64,000 nucleotides of DNA from an uncultured Acidimicrobiales bacterium (GCA_937925845.1 CALAML010000260.1:1-64000); one strand, 5' to 3'; positions 49,852 through 59,836 are shown, counted from the first letter of the stretch. Program-made: numbers and translations. The notes: generated from the letters alone by a model not told the origin.

Positions 49852-51209
49852 GGCGCAGCCTCACCGGTAGCAACCGGGTTTGGTGCAGCCGGTGCCGAGG
49901 GCTGGTCTCGAAGATCGATGACCGGCTCCAAGGTCTGGGGATCAGCCGCAGTGTCCACGTCTGTCGGGCCGTTCGCATCGTTGCCTGGATTGCCGGTCAT
50001 GGTCTCAGGGCCCGGACCCGGACCCGCGTCACGGTGAGAGTCATCAGACTCATCAGACCCATCGGTGGTGTCGGGGGCATCGCCACCGGGCGTACCGCCG
50101 ATGCTCGGGCTACTGACGGGCGCAATGTGATGGTCCCGTACCTCGTAGACCGCGCCGGCATGGGCTTCTTCGGGCAAGTCGGCGGCGGTGGTGAGCACGG
50201 TCTGGCACTGGGGCAGGGCTCGCAGCAGCGCCGATCGTCGACCGGCGTCGAGTTCCGACAGCACGTCGTCGAGCAACAGCAACGGTGACTGGCCGGTGGC
50301 TTCGGTAACCACCCGGTGCGATGCCAGGCGCAGCGCCAGGGTGAGCGATCGCTGTTCCCCCTGTGAGGCGTGGGTGCGGGCCGCCATGTCGTTGAGCGCC
50401 ACCCCGACATCGTCGCGGTGGGGGCCGACGGTGCTCACTCCCCTACGGAGGTCATCGTCGCGGGCCTCGGCCAGGGCTGCGGCCAGACCGGTCTCGCTGA
50501 ACGATGACAGGTACTGCACTCCGACCTGGTCGTTGCCGCCGGCGATATCGGCCAGCGCTTGGGTGACCACGGGCTCGAGTTGGGCCAGCAGGTCGCGACG
50601 GGCGGCCACAAAGGCTTCACCGACCTCCACCAGCTTGTTGTCCCATACGTCGAGGGTGGCCAGCATTTCCGGGTCGTTGCGGCCCCGGCTGCCCTTGATG
50701 CGAGCCCCTTTCAACAGCGCGTTGCGTTGTTTGAGGACGCGGTCGAGGTCGGTGCGCATCGCCTGGTTGCGGGGGTGCAGCGACACCAGCGTGTCATCGA
50801 GATACTGGCGCCGCTCCCCCGGTCCGCCTTTGATGATGACCAGGTCATCGGGGGCAAACACGGTGGTGCGAACCACGCCGAGCAGGTCGCGGCTGCGCGA
50901 GAGCTTTTGCCGGTTTACTTCGATGCGGGTCCGCCGACCGGGCACCACTTCGATCTCGATCAGGGTGTCGCGGCCGTCGTTGTCGAGTTCGGCCCGCAGA
51001 ATGGCGGAGCTGGCGCCGCGCCGAACCATGGCCTCGGTCGGGGCCCCACGAAACGACGACATCGTGGCGACGTAGCCGATGGCTTCCAACAGGTTGGACT
51101 TGCCCTGACCGTTGGCGCCGATGACCGCGGTGACGCCGTGATCGAATCGGACGTCGACCGACTCGTAGCAGCGAAAGTCGATCAGTTGGAGCCGGCGCAG
51201 CATCATCAT
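49848..51209 (-). CDS. recF: DNA replication and repair protein RecF
   Basis: LQLIDFRCYESVDVRFDHGVTAVIGANGQGKSNLLEAIGY; LLLLDDVLSELDAGRRSALL. Confidence 0.96.
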   Translation of the reverse strand: MMMLRRLQLIDFRCYESVDVRFDHGVTAVIGANGQGKSNLLEAIGYVATMSSFRGAPTEAMVRRGASSAILRAELDNDGRDTLIEIEVVPGRRTRIEVNRQKLSRSRDLLGVVRTTVFAPDDLVIIKGGPGERRQYLDDTLVSLHPRNQAMRTDLDRVLKQRNALLKGARIKGSRGRNDPEMLATLDVWDNKLVEVGEAFVAARRDLLAQLEPVVTQALADIAGGNDQVGVQYLSSFSETGLAAALAEARDDDLRRGVSTVGPHRDDVGVALNDMAARTHASQGEQRSLTLALRLASHRVVTEATGQSPLLLLDDVLSELDAGRRSALLRALPQCQTVLTTAADLPEEAHAGAVYEVRDHHIAPVSSPSIGGTPGGDAPDTTDGSDESDDSHRDAGPGPGPETMTGNPGNDANGPTDVDTAADPQTLEPVIDLRDQPSAPAAPNPVATGEAAP

Positions 51210-51314
51210 CGACAGGTACCGCGTTCTACCTTTGCCGGGGATCCGGCCTCGAAAACCTTGAAATAACGGGGGAAGAAGGGAGTGGGCACTGCCAGCCGGT
51301 CGGCGGCCAGCCTC

Positions 51315-52409
51315 CTACGAGACTCGTACCGGCATCAGCAGATACAGGAAGTTGTCGTCTTCGGTGGGCTTGATCAGCGCTGGTTTGTGGGCATCGATGG
51401 TTTCGAGCACCACTTCGTCACCGGGGGTGATTTCGAGGCCCTTGGCGAGGTATTCGGGGTTGAACGCCACGGTGAGCGGACTGCCCTCGAACTTGGCGTC
51501 GATCTCCTCGTGGGCCTGGCCCACGTCTTGGGTGACCGCCGAAAGCGTGAGCGAATCGGCATCCATGGTGAGCTTGAGTGGGGTGGCTTCGCGAGCCAGC
51601 AGCCGCACCCGGCGAAGAGCATCGAGCAGGGTTTCGCGGCCGATGGTGAGCCGGTTGGGGTGGGTGCTGGGGATCAGACCTCGGTAGTTGGGGAAGTCGC
51701 CTTCGATGAGCTGGGTGGTGAGTTTGGAGCCGCCGACGGTGAACGATGCTGCGCGCTCGCCAAAGACGATGGTGACCTTTTCGTCGCCGCCGAGCACGCG
51801 GGCCAGTTCCGAAAGCGCCCGGGCCGGCACCAGGACCTGCTGGCCTTCGCTGAGGACGTCGACGCCGGTGAGGTCCCGCACCGCGAGCCGATAGCTGTCG
51901 GTGGCCACCAGGCGCACTCCGCCGTCCTCCGGGGCCATCAGCACGCCGGTAAGGATCGGTCGAGTCTCATCCCCGCTGGCTGCCGGAATCACCTGGCGGA
52001 GGGCGTCGTTGAGGGCGATGGCGTCCATCACCACGCCTTCATCGTCCAGTTCGGTGATCCGTGGGTATTCGTCGGTTCGGATTTGACGGACGGAGAATTC
52101 GCTTCGACCCGCGGTGATGATGGTTTCGTCTTCACCCGCGGCGAGGTGCACCGCGCCCGGTTCGACCGCTCGCACGATGTCGGTGAGCAACTTGGCTGGC
52201 AATACCACCACGCCGTCGCTTTCGCCCGCGACCTCGATGGTGACCGACATGGTCAGATCGATATCGGTACCGGTCACCGTCAACCGGTCGCCAACCAGCT
52301 CCATCCGAACTCCGGAGAGTCCGGGCATGGCCCCCGGTCGGGCTACGGCTCGCCCGGCGGTGTTGCATGCATCGGCCAGAGTGTCTCGTTCGCATCGGAA
52401 CTTCACCAC
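51315..52409 (-). CDS. dnaN: DNA polymerase III beta sliding clamp
   Basis: MVKFRCERDTLADACNTAGRAVARPGAMPGLSGVRMELVGDRLTVTGTDIDLTM; C-terminal MPVRVS. Confidence 0.97.
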   Translation of the reverse strand: MVKFRCERDTLADACNTAGRAVARPGAMPGLSGVRMELVGDRLTVTGTDIDLTMSVTIEVAGESDGVVVLPAKLLTDIVRAVEPGAVHLAAGEDETIITAGRSEFSVRQIRTDEYPRITELDDEGVVMDAIALNDALRQVIPAASGDETRPILTGVLMAPEDGGVRLVATDSYRLAVRDLTGVDVLSEGQQVLVPARALSELARVLGGDEKVTIVFGERAASFTVGGSKLTTQLIEGDFPNYRGLIPSTHPNRLTIGRETLLDALRRVRLLAREATPLKLTMDADSLTLSAVTQDVGQAHEEIDAKFEGSPLTVAFNPEYLAKGLEITPGDEVVLETIDAHKPALIKPTEDDNFLYLLMPVRVS

Positions 52410-52725
52410 TGGGTACTCGCTTTCCTTGTATATATCTCGGTAGTAATCAGTAGGTGCTGTGGATTGTGGACAACACGATATTTGGGCCTGTCAGAGGGTG
52501 TTTTGGTTTCCGCACGATGTCCCCAACGGTGCACATGTGCCACGCGTGTAATTTGTGAGCCGGTGGATAGCCCCCAACTCATCCCCTGCATCGTCCCCCG
52601 CGGCTGGCGAGATGTCCACAGCGCTGTACCCACCTGTGGACCTACGTTGGCGCGAAGTTGACGGCATCGTCCACACGCTAGTCGGGCGCGATGACAGCCT
52701 TTGAGGCGGGCCGATGCCGTGTGGT
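52410..52725. other. oriC: Probable chromosomal replication origin (oriC), dnaN-dnaA intergenic
   Basis: Cluster of DnaA-box-like 9-mers: tgtggacaa (52465..52473, = TTGTCCACA), tgtggattg (52458..52466), atgtccaca (52612..52620), tgtggacct (52635..52643), tcgtccaca (52667..52675); AT-rich tatatatctcggtagtaatcag beside dnaN. Confidence 0.85.
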
Positions 52726-54156
52726 TCACCGTTGGTCGCCTTTGACGACGCGGACCAGTTCGGTGACCTGGTCATAGATCTGGTGCCGCTCGCCCATCTG
52801 GGTGGTGATCTTTTCGACTGCGTGGATCACCGTTGTGTGGTCGCGGCCGCCGAACTCGCGGGCGATTTGGGGGTAGCTGAGGTCGGTGAGTTCGCGGAAG
52901 ACATACATCGAGATCTGGCGGGCGGTTACCAGCGGGCGGCGTCGGCTTCGGCCTTTGAGTTCTTCTTCGGTGAAGCCAAACATCTCCACGGTGGCGTCGA
53001 GGATGTCGGCCGGCGTGATGCGCTTGGGTTGTTCCTTCGACACGATGTCGCTGAGGGCCCGCTCGGCGTCTTCAAGGGTGATGGCCGCCTTGTTCAGGCT
53101 GACCCAGGCCTGGACTCGCACCAAGGCGCCTTCGAGTTCACGAATGTTGTTGGAGATGTTGCTGGCGATGAAGCGAAGGACGTCGTCGGGGATGGGGACG
53201 CCGGGCTGAGCTTCGGCTTTCTTATAGAGAATGGCGAGGCGGGTCTCAACGTCGGGAGGCTGAATGTCGGTGATCAGGCCCCACTTGAAGCGGCTGCGGA
53301 GGCGATCTTCCAGCGTGGAGATGGCATCGGGCGGCCGGTCGGAGGAGATGATGATCTGGCGGTCGGCTTCGTGGAGTGTATTAAAGGTGTGGAACAACTC
53401 TTCCTGAAGGCCTTCTTTGTTCTCCACGAATTGGATGTCATCGATCAACAACACGTCGACTTCGCGGTAGCGCTGTTTGAAGCCGGCCTGGTCATTGGTA
53501 CGGATGGCATTGACAAATTCGTTGAGGAACGCCTCAGTGGAGACGTAGCGAACCAAGAAGTTGGGGTAGTGCTCGCCGACGTAGTGGGCGATCGAGCGCA
53601 GCAGGTGGGTCTTGCCCAGGCCGGCATCGCCGTAGATAAAGAGCGGGTTGTAGGACTTGCCTGGGGTTTCGGCGACCGAGAGCGCGGCGGCGTGGGCGAA
53701 GCGGTTCGAGGCACCCGTAACGAACCACTCGAAGGTGTACTTGTTGGTGGAGGTGGCGGCTCCACCTTCTGAGCGGGCCACCGGTCGGCCAGTGTCGTTG
53801 AGAGGGGCGGGCGACCCTGCGGCACCGGTAGCCAGCGTGGCTACGCCATCGGTGGCGGCATCCGCGGGGGTGTCGTTGAGTTCGAGCACCACCTGGGCGC
53901 TATCGCGCAGATCGATGACGATGGTCTTCAGTTCGAGGTTGGGGGCGCCGGCTTCGGCGAGGGCGTTGAGCACCAGGTCTCGGTAGCGCTCTTCCACACG
54001 CGTCTTAGCGAATCCGTTGGGCACCCCGAGGGTGAAGGATTCATCGTCAATCTCCACACCGGTGGCGTGGGCGAACGTGGATTGCCAAACAGCATCGGCG
54101 ACCAGAGGTCGGACGTGGGCGGCGGTGCGGTTCCAAAGCTCTTCGGGCTGGTTCAC
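52726..54156 (-). CDS. dnaA: Chromosomal replication initiator DnaA
   Basis: NPLFIYGDAGLGKTHLLRSIAHY; LIDDIQFVENKEGLQEELFHTFN; FGGRDHTTVIHAVEKI. Confidence 0.98.
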   Translation of the reverse strand: MNQPEELWNRTAAHVRPLVADAVWQSTFAHATGVEIDDESFTLGVPNGFAKTRVEERYRDLVLNALAEAGAPNLELKTIVIDLRDSAQVVLELNDTPADAATDGVATLATGAAGSPAPLNDTGRPVARSEGGAATSTNKYTFEWFVTGASNRFAHAAALSVAETPGKSYNPLFIYGDAGLGKTHLLRSIAHYVGEHYPNFLVRYVSTEAFLNEFVNAIRTNDQAGFKQRYREVDVLLIDDIQFVENKEGLQEELFHTFNTLHEADRQIIISSDRPPDAISTLEDRLRSRFKWGLITDIQPPDVETRLAILYKKAEAQPGVPIPDDVLRFIASNISNNIRELEGALVRVQAWVSLNKAAITLEDAERALSDIVSKEQPKRITPADILDATVEMFGFTEEELKGRSRRRPLVTARQISMYVFRELTDLSYPQIAREFGGRDHTTVIHAVEKITTQMGERHQIYDQVTELVRVVKGDQR

Positions 54157-54708
54157 CGATCGGTACTCTCCGGTCGATCGAGTCTCGAGCGACTGCTGCC
54201 GGTAATCCACCGGTAATCCACACCCTGTGGAAGCGATAGATCGATGGTGCGTTGCTGCGACCAGCCATCGGTGTCACAAATGACATCGATGTGATTTCGA
54301 GGCGGAATGACGGGGGAGATCGTCATCGACAACCAGGCGTGGGCGGCAGGAAAATGGGCATCAGGCGATTCGATAGTTTTATTGGGCCGACGGACATTAC
54401 CAGGGTTTTCCACAGGTCGCACCGGCCCAACCTCAAAGCACCAAAACCACAACGCAGCGTGACATTCCCACCAAAAAACCAGGTGCAGCGAGCTCCGCCC
54501 GCTGTTGTTGGTTGCCCGCGGTCTCCCTTCAGCCGCTTCGTTGGTCACCGTTAGTTGTCCGGCTTCGCCGGGCGTTCTTTGTTGTTCCGTCGGGCCAAGG
54601 CTGCGATCGTGCAACGCTCAACCTGTTTCGTGAGAGCAGCCGGCCCGACGGGCTATCGGCAATTCACTCGCTAGCGCTCGCAAATCCTGATAGCTGCAGC
54701 TGCCTGGC

Positions 54709-55110
54709 GCGGCGTAAGGCGCAACCAGAAGCGCCAAAGCGTAGGAGAAGTGCAAGCCAAATAAGGTTTGCTGGCCGACGTGCAAAGGCACCCCGTCAAC
54801 AACAGAGGGGCGGGGCACCAAAGGCCAGCCAAAAGCTCCGTGCAACGGCCGTGCGGAGCACAGTGCAACGGCGAGACGACGAAACGCGCAGCGGTCAGGC
54901 GCGGCGTAAGGCGCAACCAGAAGCGCCGAAGAGTACAAAGGCACAAGCCAGGAGGGCCGGCTGGCCGACGGGCAAAGGCACCCCGTCCGGCAAGTGGGTC
55001 GGGGCCCCAAAGGCCAGCCAAAAGCTCCGTGCAACGGCCGTGCGGAGCACAGTGCAACGGTGAGACGACGAAACGCGCAGCTGCCAAGCGCGGCGAAAGA
55101 CGCAAGCCAC
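54709..55110. repeat. Roughly 190-bp tandem repeat, two full units plus a partial third, between dnaA and rpmH
   Basis: gcggcgtaaggcgcaaccagaagcgcc at 54709 and 54901 (related gcggcgaaagacgcaagcc at 55090); 74-nt core ccaaaggccagccaaaagctccgtgcaacggccgtgcggagcacagtgcaacggYgagacgacgaaacgcgcag at 54818..54891 and 55007..55080 with one mismatch. Confidence 0.92.
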
Positions 55111-55147
55111 CTCGGCTTTTTTGTCGGTTGGCGCTACTATCCGTGGG

Positions 55148-55282
55148 GTGAAACGCACGTATCAACCGAATCAACGTAAGCGCTCGAAGAAGCATGGCTT
55201 CCGTCACCGGATGTCGGACCGTTCGGGTCGAGCCATCGTGAAGAGCCGTCGTCGCAAGGGTCGCAAGCGCCTCAGCGCCTGA
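55148..55282 (+). CDS. rpmH: 50S ribosomal protein L34
   Basis: GTG start; [44 protein letters not shown]. Confidence 0.97.
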   Translation: MKRTYQPNQRKRSKKHGFRHRMSDRSGRAIVKSRRRKGRKRLSA

Positions 55283-55327
55283 GTTTGGTGTTCGTTCGAG
55301 CCGACCGGCGTCGAATGCGATGACACC

Positions 55328-55753
55328 ATGAGTCCCGAGCTACCGAGACTGCCTCGAGTGGACCGAATCTCTGATCGGTCCACTTTTTCGCGTCTGCGGG
55401 GTCCCTCTGCGGTGCGGACCAAGGCCGGACCGTTGGGTTTTTGTTACTCACCCGACACATCCGCCGATGGGTTGGGTGTGGGTTTTGCCATTCCTCGAGC
55501 GGTCGGAAACGCGGTGGTCCGAAACCGGATTCGCCGTCGCCTCCGCGCCATCTTCGCCGAGCTGGGTTCAGCCGCGGGCGAACCAACCTTGGCCCCAGGG
55601 GCGCTGCTGGTGATGGTTCGGCCAGGCGCGGCGAACGTCGATTTTGTTGGGCTGCGGGCCGCGGTGTATCACGCCCTTGGTTCCTTGGCTGCGTTGCCCG
55701 GTGAAGCTGCAGTCCCGGTTGACAAGCGCCAGAGTCGGGACACTGGGCGGTGA
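55328..55753 (+). CDS. rnpA: Ribonuclease P protein component
   Basis: [25 protein letters not shown]; follows rpmH. Confidence 0.93.
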   Translation: MSPELPRLPRVDRISDRSTFSRLRGPSAVRTKAGPLGFCYSPDTSADGLGVGFAIPRAVGNAVVRNRIRRRLRAIFAELGSAAGEPTLAPGALLVMVRPGAANVDFVGLRAAVYHALGSLAALPGEAAVPVDKRQSRDTGR

Positions 55754-56265
55754 GGGGTTCAAGCGCGTCGAATGTGGGTTACAGAAGCGATACCGTCATC
55801 GGCATGGCCGAGGCGGGGTCTGCCCCTGATCGAACCGATGCAATGAGCCCGCCGCACCCTGACGCGCCCAGCGTGGTGGCAGCTCCTGATGACGCCGGTG
55901 GGGGCGGGAATCATCATGGGGATTGCCACGCCGATCACCATCACGGCGACCCCGATCATGACGCGGCTCGCCACCACCATCAGCATCCGGCCGATGGTGC
56001 CCAACCTGGCGTCCTTGCCCGCATGCTACGAAGCCCAATCAAGGGCTACCAGGTGGTGATGGCGGGCCGGGCCTCGCCATGCCGATACAGTCCAAGTTGT
56101 TCGACCTATGCCATTGAGGCGCTCGAGACCCGCGGTGCGGTGAAGGGCAGTGCCCTCGCCCTTTGGCGAATCGCCCGGTGTAACCCGTGGGGCGGATCCG
56201 GTTGGGATCCCGTTCCACTCCCCCGCAACCATCCGGGCTCATCTGAGGAACACATCAATGTTTGA
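55750..56265 (+). CDS. yidD: Membrane protein insertion efficiency factor YidD with long His/Asp-rich N-terminal extension
   Basis: [58 protein letters not shown]. Confidence 0.9.
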   Translation: MRGSSASNVGYRSDTVIGMAEAGSAPDRTDAMSPPHPDAPSVVAAPDDAGGGGNHHGDCHADHHHGDPDHDAARHHHQHPADGAQPGVLARMLRSPIKGYQVVMAGRASPCRYSPSCSTYAIEALETRGAVKGSALALWRIARCNPWGGSGWDPVPLPRNHPGSSEEHINV

Positions 56266-57475
56266 CGGCATTTTCAACTTCTTCGCTCAACTGCTGGCCT
56301 GGTTCTATGACATCGCCGGTAGTTATGCCGGTGCCATCGCCATCCTGACCGTTGCGGTGAACATCGTGTTGGCGCCGCTGACGCTGAAGGCCACGCGGGC
56401 CAGCATCGACCTGCAGCGTTGGGCGCCGGAGCTCAAGAAGATCCAGGCGGCCCACGCCGATGATCGTGAAGCCCAAGCGGTGGCGATGCAGGAGTTCTAC
56501 CGGGAGCGGAACCTGAACCCGCTTGGTGGCTGTTTGCCCCAGTTGGTGCAGGCCCCGATTTTCCTGGTGCTCTACCAGGTGATGCGTGGCCTCTTCCGCC
56601 GAGGTGATGGCCCAGGCGATCCGGCAAACTTCGATCCGAAGTACCTCGACAGCTGCTGCCCCGAAAGTGCGTTAAACACCCGCCTGGAGGGCTCGAACGA
56701 GGCCTTGTCACTGGGGCTTGACCTCTCCCGGACGCCGTTGAACGTGATCCAGGAGAGCATCTTTAAGGGAATTCCCTACCTGATTCTCATCGGCCTGGTG
56801 GCCTTGAGTGGTTGGTATCAGCATCGTCAGATTCAGGGCCGCAACCCGAACGCTTCGGCCATGAATCCCCAGCAGGCCATGATCCTGAAGTACCTGCCGT
56901 TTATGCTGCCGATCTTTTCGTTCAGCTTCGCCACTGGCCTGGTGATCTACTTCGTGGTCGGCAACCTCTGGCGGGTTGGTCTGCAAACGTTCATCACCCG
57001 TAAGTACTACGGCGACGGCGCCCTGGATCTGGCCGAGGAGGATGCCCTCGATGAGGATCAGGTCAAAGAGGCTGCGGCCCGAGCCAAGAGCCGAAGCGAA
57101 GAGAACCGGGCCCGCAAAACCGGGGCCGCCGGTGGCGCCCAGAACGGTTCGAACAAGGGTGGATCCAACAAGAGTGGGTCGAACAAGAGCGGTTCAAACG
57201 GCGCCAAGAAGAACGGTTCCGGGACCAAAAAGGGCGCATCAAGCAACGGCCGCTCCGTCGGCGGGCGCTTTACCGGCGATGACGATGAGGTGGCTGAGTC
57301 ACGCCACGGACGTCGGTCGGGATCGGCCAGTTCGCGGCCGCGACCCAAACCGAAACCGAAGCCCAAATCGGATTCCGACAACGGAGATGGTGGTGGTCGT
57401 CCGTCTGCTGGTGGCCGCGTAACTCCCGCGGGTACTCAGGGGAATGCGAACCGGAAGAAGCGCAAAAAGCGTTGA
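56258..57475 (+). CDS. yidC: Membrane protein insertase YidC
   Basis: [79 protein letters not shown]. Confidence 0.94.
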   Translation: MFDGIFNFFAQLLAWFYDIAGSYAGAIAILTVAVNIVLAPLTLKATRASIDLQRWAPELKKIQAAHADDREAQAVAMQEFYRERNLNPLGGCLPQLVQAPIFLVLYQVMRGLFRRGDGPGDPANFDPKYLDSCCPESALNTRLEGSNEALSLGLDLSRTPLNVIQESIFKGIPYLILIGLVALSGWYQHRQIQGRNPNASAMNPQQAMILKYLPFMLPIFSFSFATGLVIYFVVGNLWRVGLQTFITRKYYGDGALDLAEEDALDEDQVKEAAARAKSRSEENRARKTGAAGGAQNGSNKGGSNKSGSNKSGSNGAKKNGSGTKKGASSNGRSVGGRFTGDDDEVAESRHGRRSGSASSRPRPKPKPKPKSDSDNGDGGGRPSAGGRVTPAGTQGNANRKKRKKR

Positions 57476-57502
57476 TGCTCGCCGCGGGGAGTTAGAAAAC
57501 CG

Positions 57503-58027
57503 ATGGAGTGGGTCGAGACAACCGCCGAGACCGTTGAAGAGGCCACCGCCATCGCGCTCGACCTGCTTGGGGTTGCCGATGTTGAGGCCGAGATCATCGT
57601 GGTTGATGAGCCGGGCCGACGGTTTCTGTGGAAGACCGATGCGCGGGTGCGGGCTCGGGTAAAGCCTCGCCAGCCTCGGGAAAAGAAGGAGCGGCGTCGG
57701 GGCCAGGATCGAAAAGGGAAACGTCGTCGCGGTCGCGGCGGTTCGGGCAAGGGTGGGGGCTCCGGCAAGGGTCAGTCCAAAGGCCAGAGCCGCGGCGGTG
57801 GCCAGAAGAGCAATTCGGGCAAAGGCGGTTCGCGTAAGCGTGGCTCCGGTAATGGGGGGCAGTCCAAAGGAGGCGGTTCCGGCAACGGCGGCGGCTCTCG
57901 GGGCGGGTCGAAGGGCGGGTCCGGTCGCGGCGGCGGCCAGTCGAAGAACCGGTCCAAGGGCGGTGGCCAGGGTGGCCGCGGCGGTCATGGCAAAAGCGGC
58001 GGCGCCAGTTCCGGGAACTCCGGCTGA
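57503..58027 (+). CDS. Jag N-terminal-like domain protein with Gly/Ser/Lys/Arg-rich low-complexity tail
   Basis: MEWVETTAETVEEATAIALDLLGVADVEAEIIVVDEPGRRFLW matches the Jag-N pattern; tail KGGGSGKGQSKGQSRGGGQKSNSGKGG... Confidence 0.75.
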   Translation: MEWVETTAETVEEATAIALDLLGVADVEAEIIVVDEPGRRFLWKTDARVRARVKPRQPREKKERRRGQDRKGKRRRGRGGSGKGGGSGKGQSKGQSRGGGQKSNSGKGGSRKRGSGNGGQSKGGGSGNGGGSRGGSKGGSGRGGGQSKNRSKGGGQGGRGGHGKSGGASSGNSG

Positions 58028-58145
58028 CCAAGCCGGTTTCGAGCATCAGAGCGCCGTGGCTTGGGGATGCAAGCGGGGGCGTCGGCGACCGCTTTGCTGC
58101 GGTGTTAGCAACAGCACGGTAGGCTTACCAAGCTGAATTGCGGCC

Positions 58146-58685
58146 GTGCATATCCTGGGCTCGCAACTACTGATTGATGAAGGGACCCCCGTGGGAGATC
58201 TTGTAACCCTCGACGACCAGGTCGAAGCTTCGGCCGAATTTCTTGAAGGCCTGCTTGACGCCTTTGGCCTTGAGGGCGAGGTCGATGCGGTGGAGATCGA
58301 AGAAGATGTGGTCGAGGTCCGCTTGATCGGCTCTGACGATCTCGCCATTTTGATCGGCCCTCGTGGCCAGACACTCAGCGCCATTCAGGAGCTCAACCGC
58401 GCCGTGCTGCAGCGCCAGTTCCGTGGTCGTCGTGAGGGCCGGTTGTTCCTCGATATCGCCGGCTACCGCGAGCGTCGCCGTGAGGCCCTCGGCCGTTTCG
58501 CTACCCGCATCGCTGAAGAGGTGCTGGAAGCGCAGGAGTCCCAGGCGCTCGAGCCGATGAACTCGGCCGATCGCAAGGTGGTGCACGACACCATCAACGG
58601 CATCGATGGGGTCCACACCCAAAGCGAGGGCGAGGACGCCCGCCGCCACGTGGTCATTCTCCTCGACGACGAAGACGCCGACTGA
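58146..58685 (+). CDS. jag: KH-R3H domain RNA-binding protein (Jag/KhpB C-terminal module)
   Basis: VRLIGSDDLAILIGPRGQTLSAIQELNRAVLQRQF (KH) and RRREALGRFATRIAEEVLEAQESQALEPMNSADRKVVHDTIN (R3H). Start may be GTG 58191. Confidence 0.88.
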   Translation: MHILGSQLLIDEGTPVGDLVTLDDQVEASAEFLEGLLDAFGLEGEVDAVEIEEDVVEVRLIGSDDLAILIGPRGQTLSAIQELNRAVLQRQFRGRREGRLFLDIAGYRERRREALGRFATRIAEEVLEAQESQALEPMNSADRKVVHDTINGIDGVHTQSEGEDARRHVVILLDDEDAD

Positions 58686-59437
58686 TTCTTCTCGACGCCG
58701 ACGACAGCTCCCGGCTGCTCCGGGTACTCCAGCGGTCCCAAGATGCAGGCCATCTGGGTCCGGGTGACGTTCGGCGTCATTTTGATCACGCAGAGTCGAT
58801 GATTCGCTCCGCTCAGGTGGCTCTCAGTCGCGCTCCGGCGCGGCTGTTGGACTTGGGGACCGGGGGAGGGGTGCCGGGCCTTGTGTTCGCTCTGAGCTAC
58901 GTTTCCGCCGAGGTCACTTTGGTGGAAATTCGAGAGATCCGGGCCGACTTTCTTTCGACGGCGGTGCGCGAGCTTGGCCTTGAGGGTCGGGTCACCGTGG
59001 ATCGACGTCGGGCTGAAGAGGTGGGACGAGATCCTGACCACCGTTTTGGGTACGACCTGATCTCGTCCCGCAGCTTTGGCCCTCCGGCGGTGGTAGCCGA
59101 GTGCGCCGCCCCGTTGCTGGCCGACGCTGGTTTGTTGGTGGTGGCCGAACCTCCACCCGATGCCAGCGAGGCGAGGAATCCGAATCAGCTGCGGTGGCCC
59201 GTCGAGCAGTTGGAAGCATTGGGCCTCCAGGACGTAACCGCCTGGCCCCTCTCACCGGGAGCCGATGGTGTGGCGGTCGTGGTCGACGAGTCTGGGGTCG
59301 ACAGTGCCCAAGTCCACAGTGGTGCAACCAAGGCCGACCGGCCGAAATTCGCCACTCGATTGCTCCGTCGGTTCCAACCCTGCGGCGATCGATATCCTCG
59401 CCGGGCCGGTGTGCCAAACAGGTCGCCGCTCTGGTAG
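58682..59437 (+). CDS. rsmG: 16S rRNA (guanine-N7)-methyltransferase RsmG, probable non-ATG start
   Basis: LLDLGTGGGVPGLVFALSYVSAEVTLVEIREIRADFL; in-frame upstream LILLDADDSSRLLRVLQRSQDAGHLGPGDVRRHFDHAES looks like RsmG N-terminal sequence, while the first ATG is at 58799. Confidence 0.8.
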   Translation: MILLDADDSSRLLRVLQRSQDAGHLGPGDVRRHFDHAESMIRSAQVALSRAPARLLDLGTGGGVPGLVFALSYVSAEVTLVEIREIRADFLSTAVRELGLEGRVTVDRRRAEEVGRDPDHRFGYDLISSRSFGPPAVVAECAAPLLADAGLLVVAEPPPDASEARNPNQLRWPVEQLEALGLQDVTAWPLSPGADGVAVVVDESGVDSAQVHSGATKADRPKFATRLLRRFQPCGDRYPRRAGVPNRSPLW

Positions 59438-59836
59438 CGGATGGTTGACAATCGCGAACAAATGATCGTGCAGAACAGGTCGACCATTGAGGCCTTTTGA
59501 ACGGTCTGGGAACCGCTCCGATCATGCAGAAAACGCGCAGAGATTTGGGTGTCAAAAACACCTGTGATCAAAGGGCCTTAGCCAAGCGCTTAAACACCCA
59601 CAATGTAACTTGTTGCGAATGGCTCGATCAGCGCGGCCCGCCGCGATCGAAGTCGACCTTCGGGCACCAAGAAGACCGTTCGCCGCGCTGTCAAGCCCCA
59701 AAATCTCGACCACTCTGTGTCGCGCAACATGAAGCGCAGGTTTAAGTGGGGCAAGTGACGCGGTTGGCAATACCGTGTCCCATTGGGGCTAATTGTGCCT
59801 CATGTTGCCATTGTTGACCACTCAACTTGACAACTC

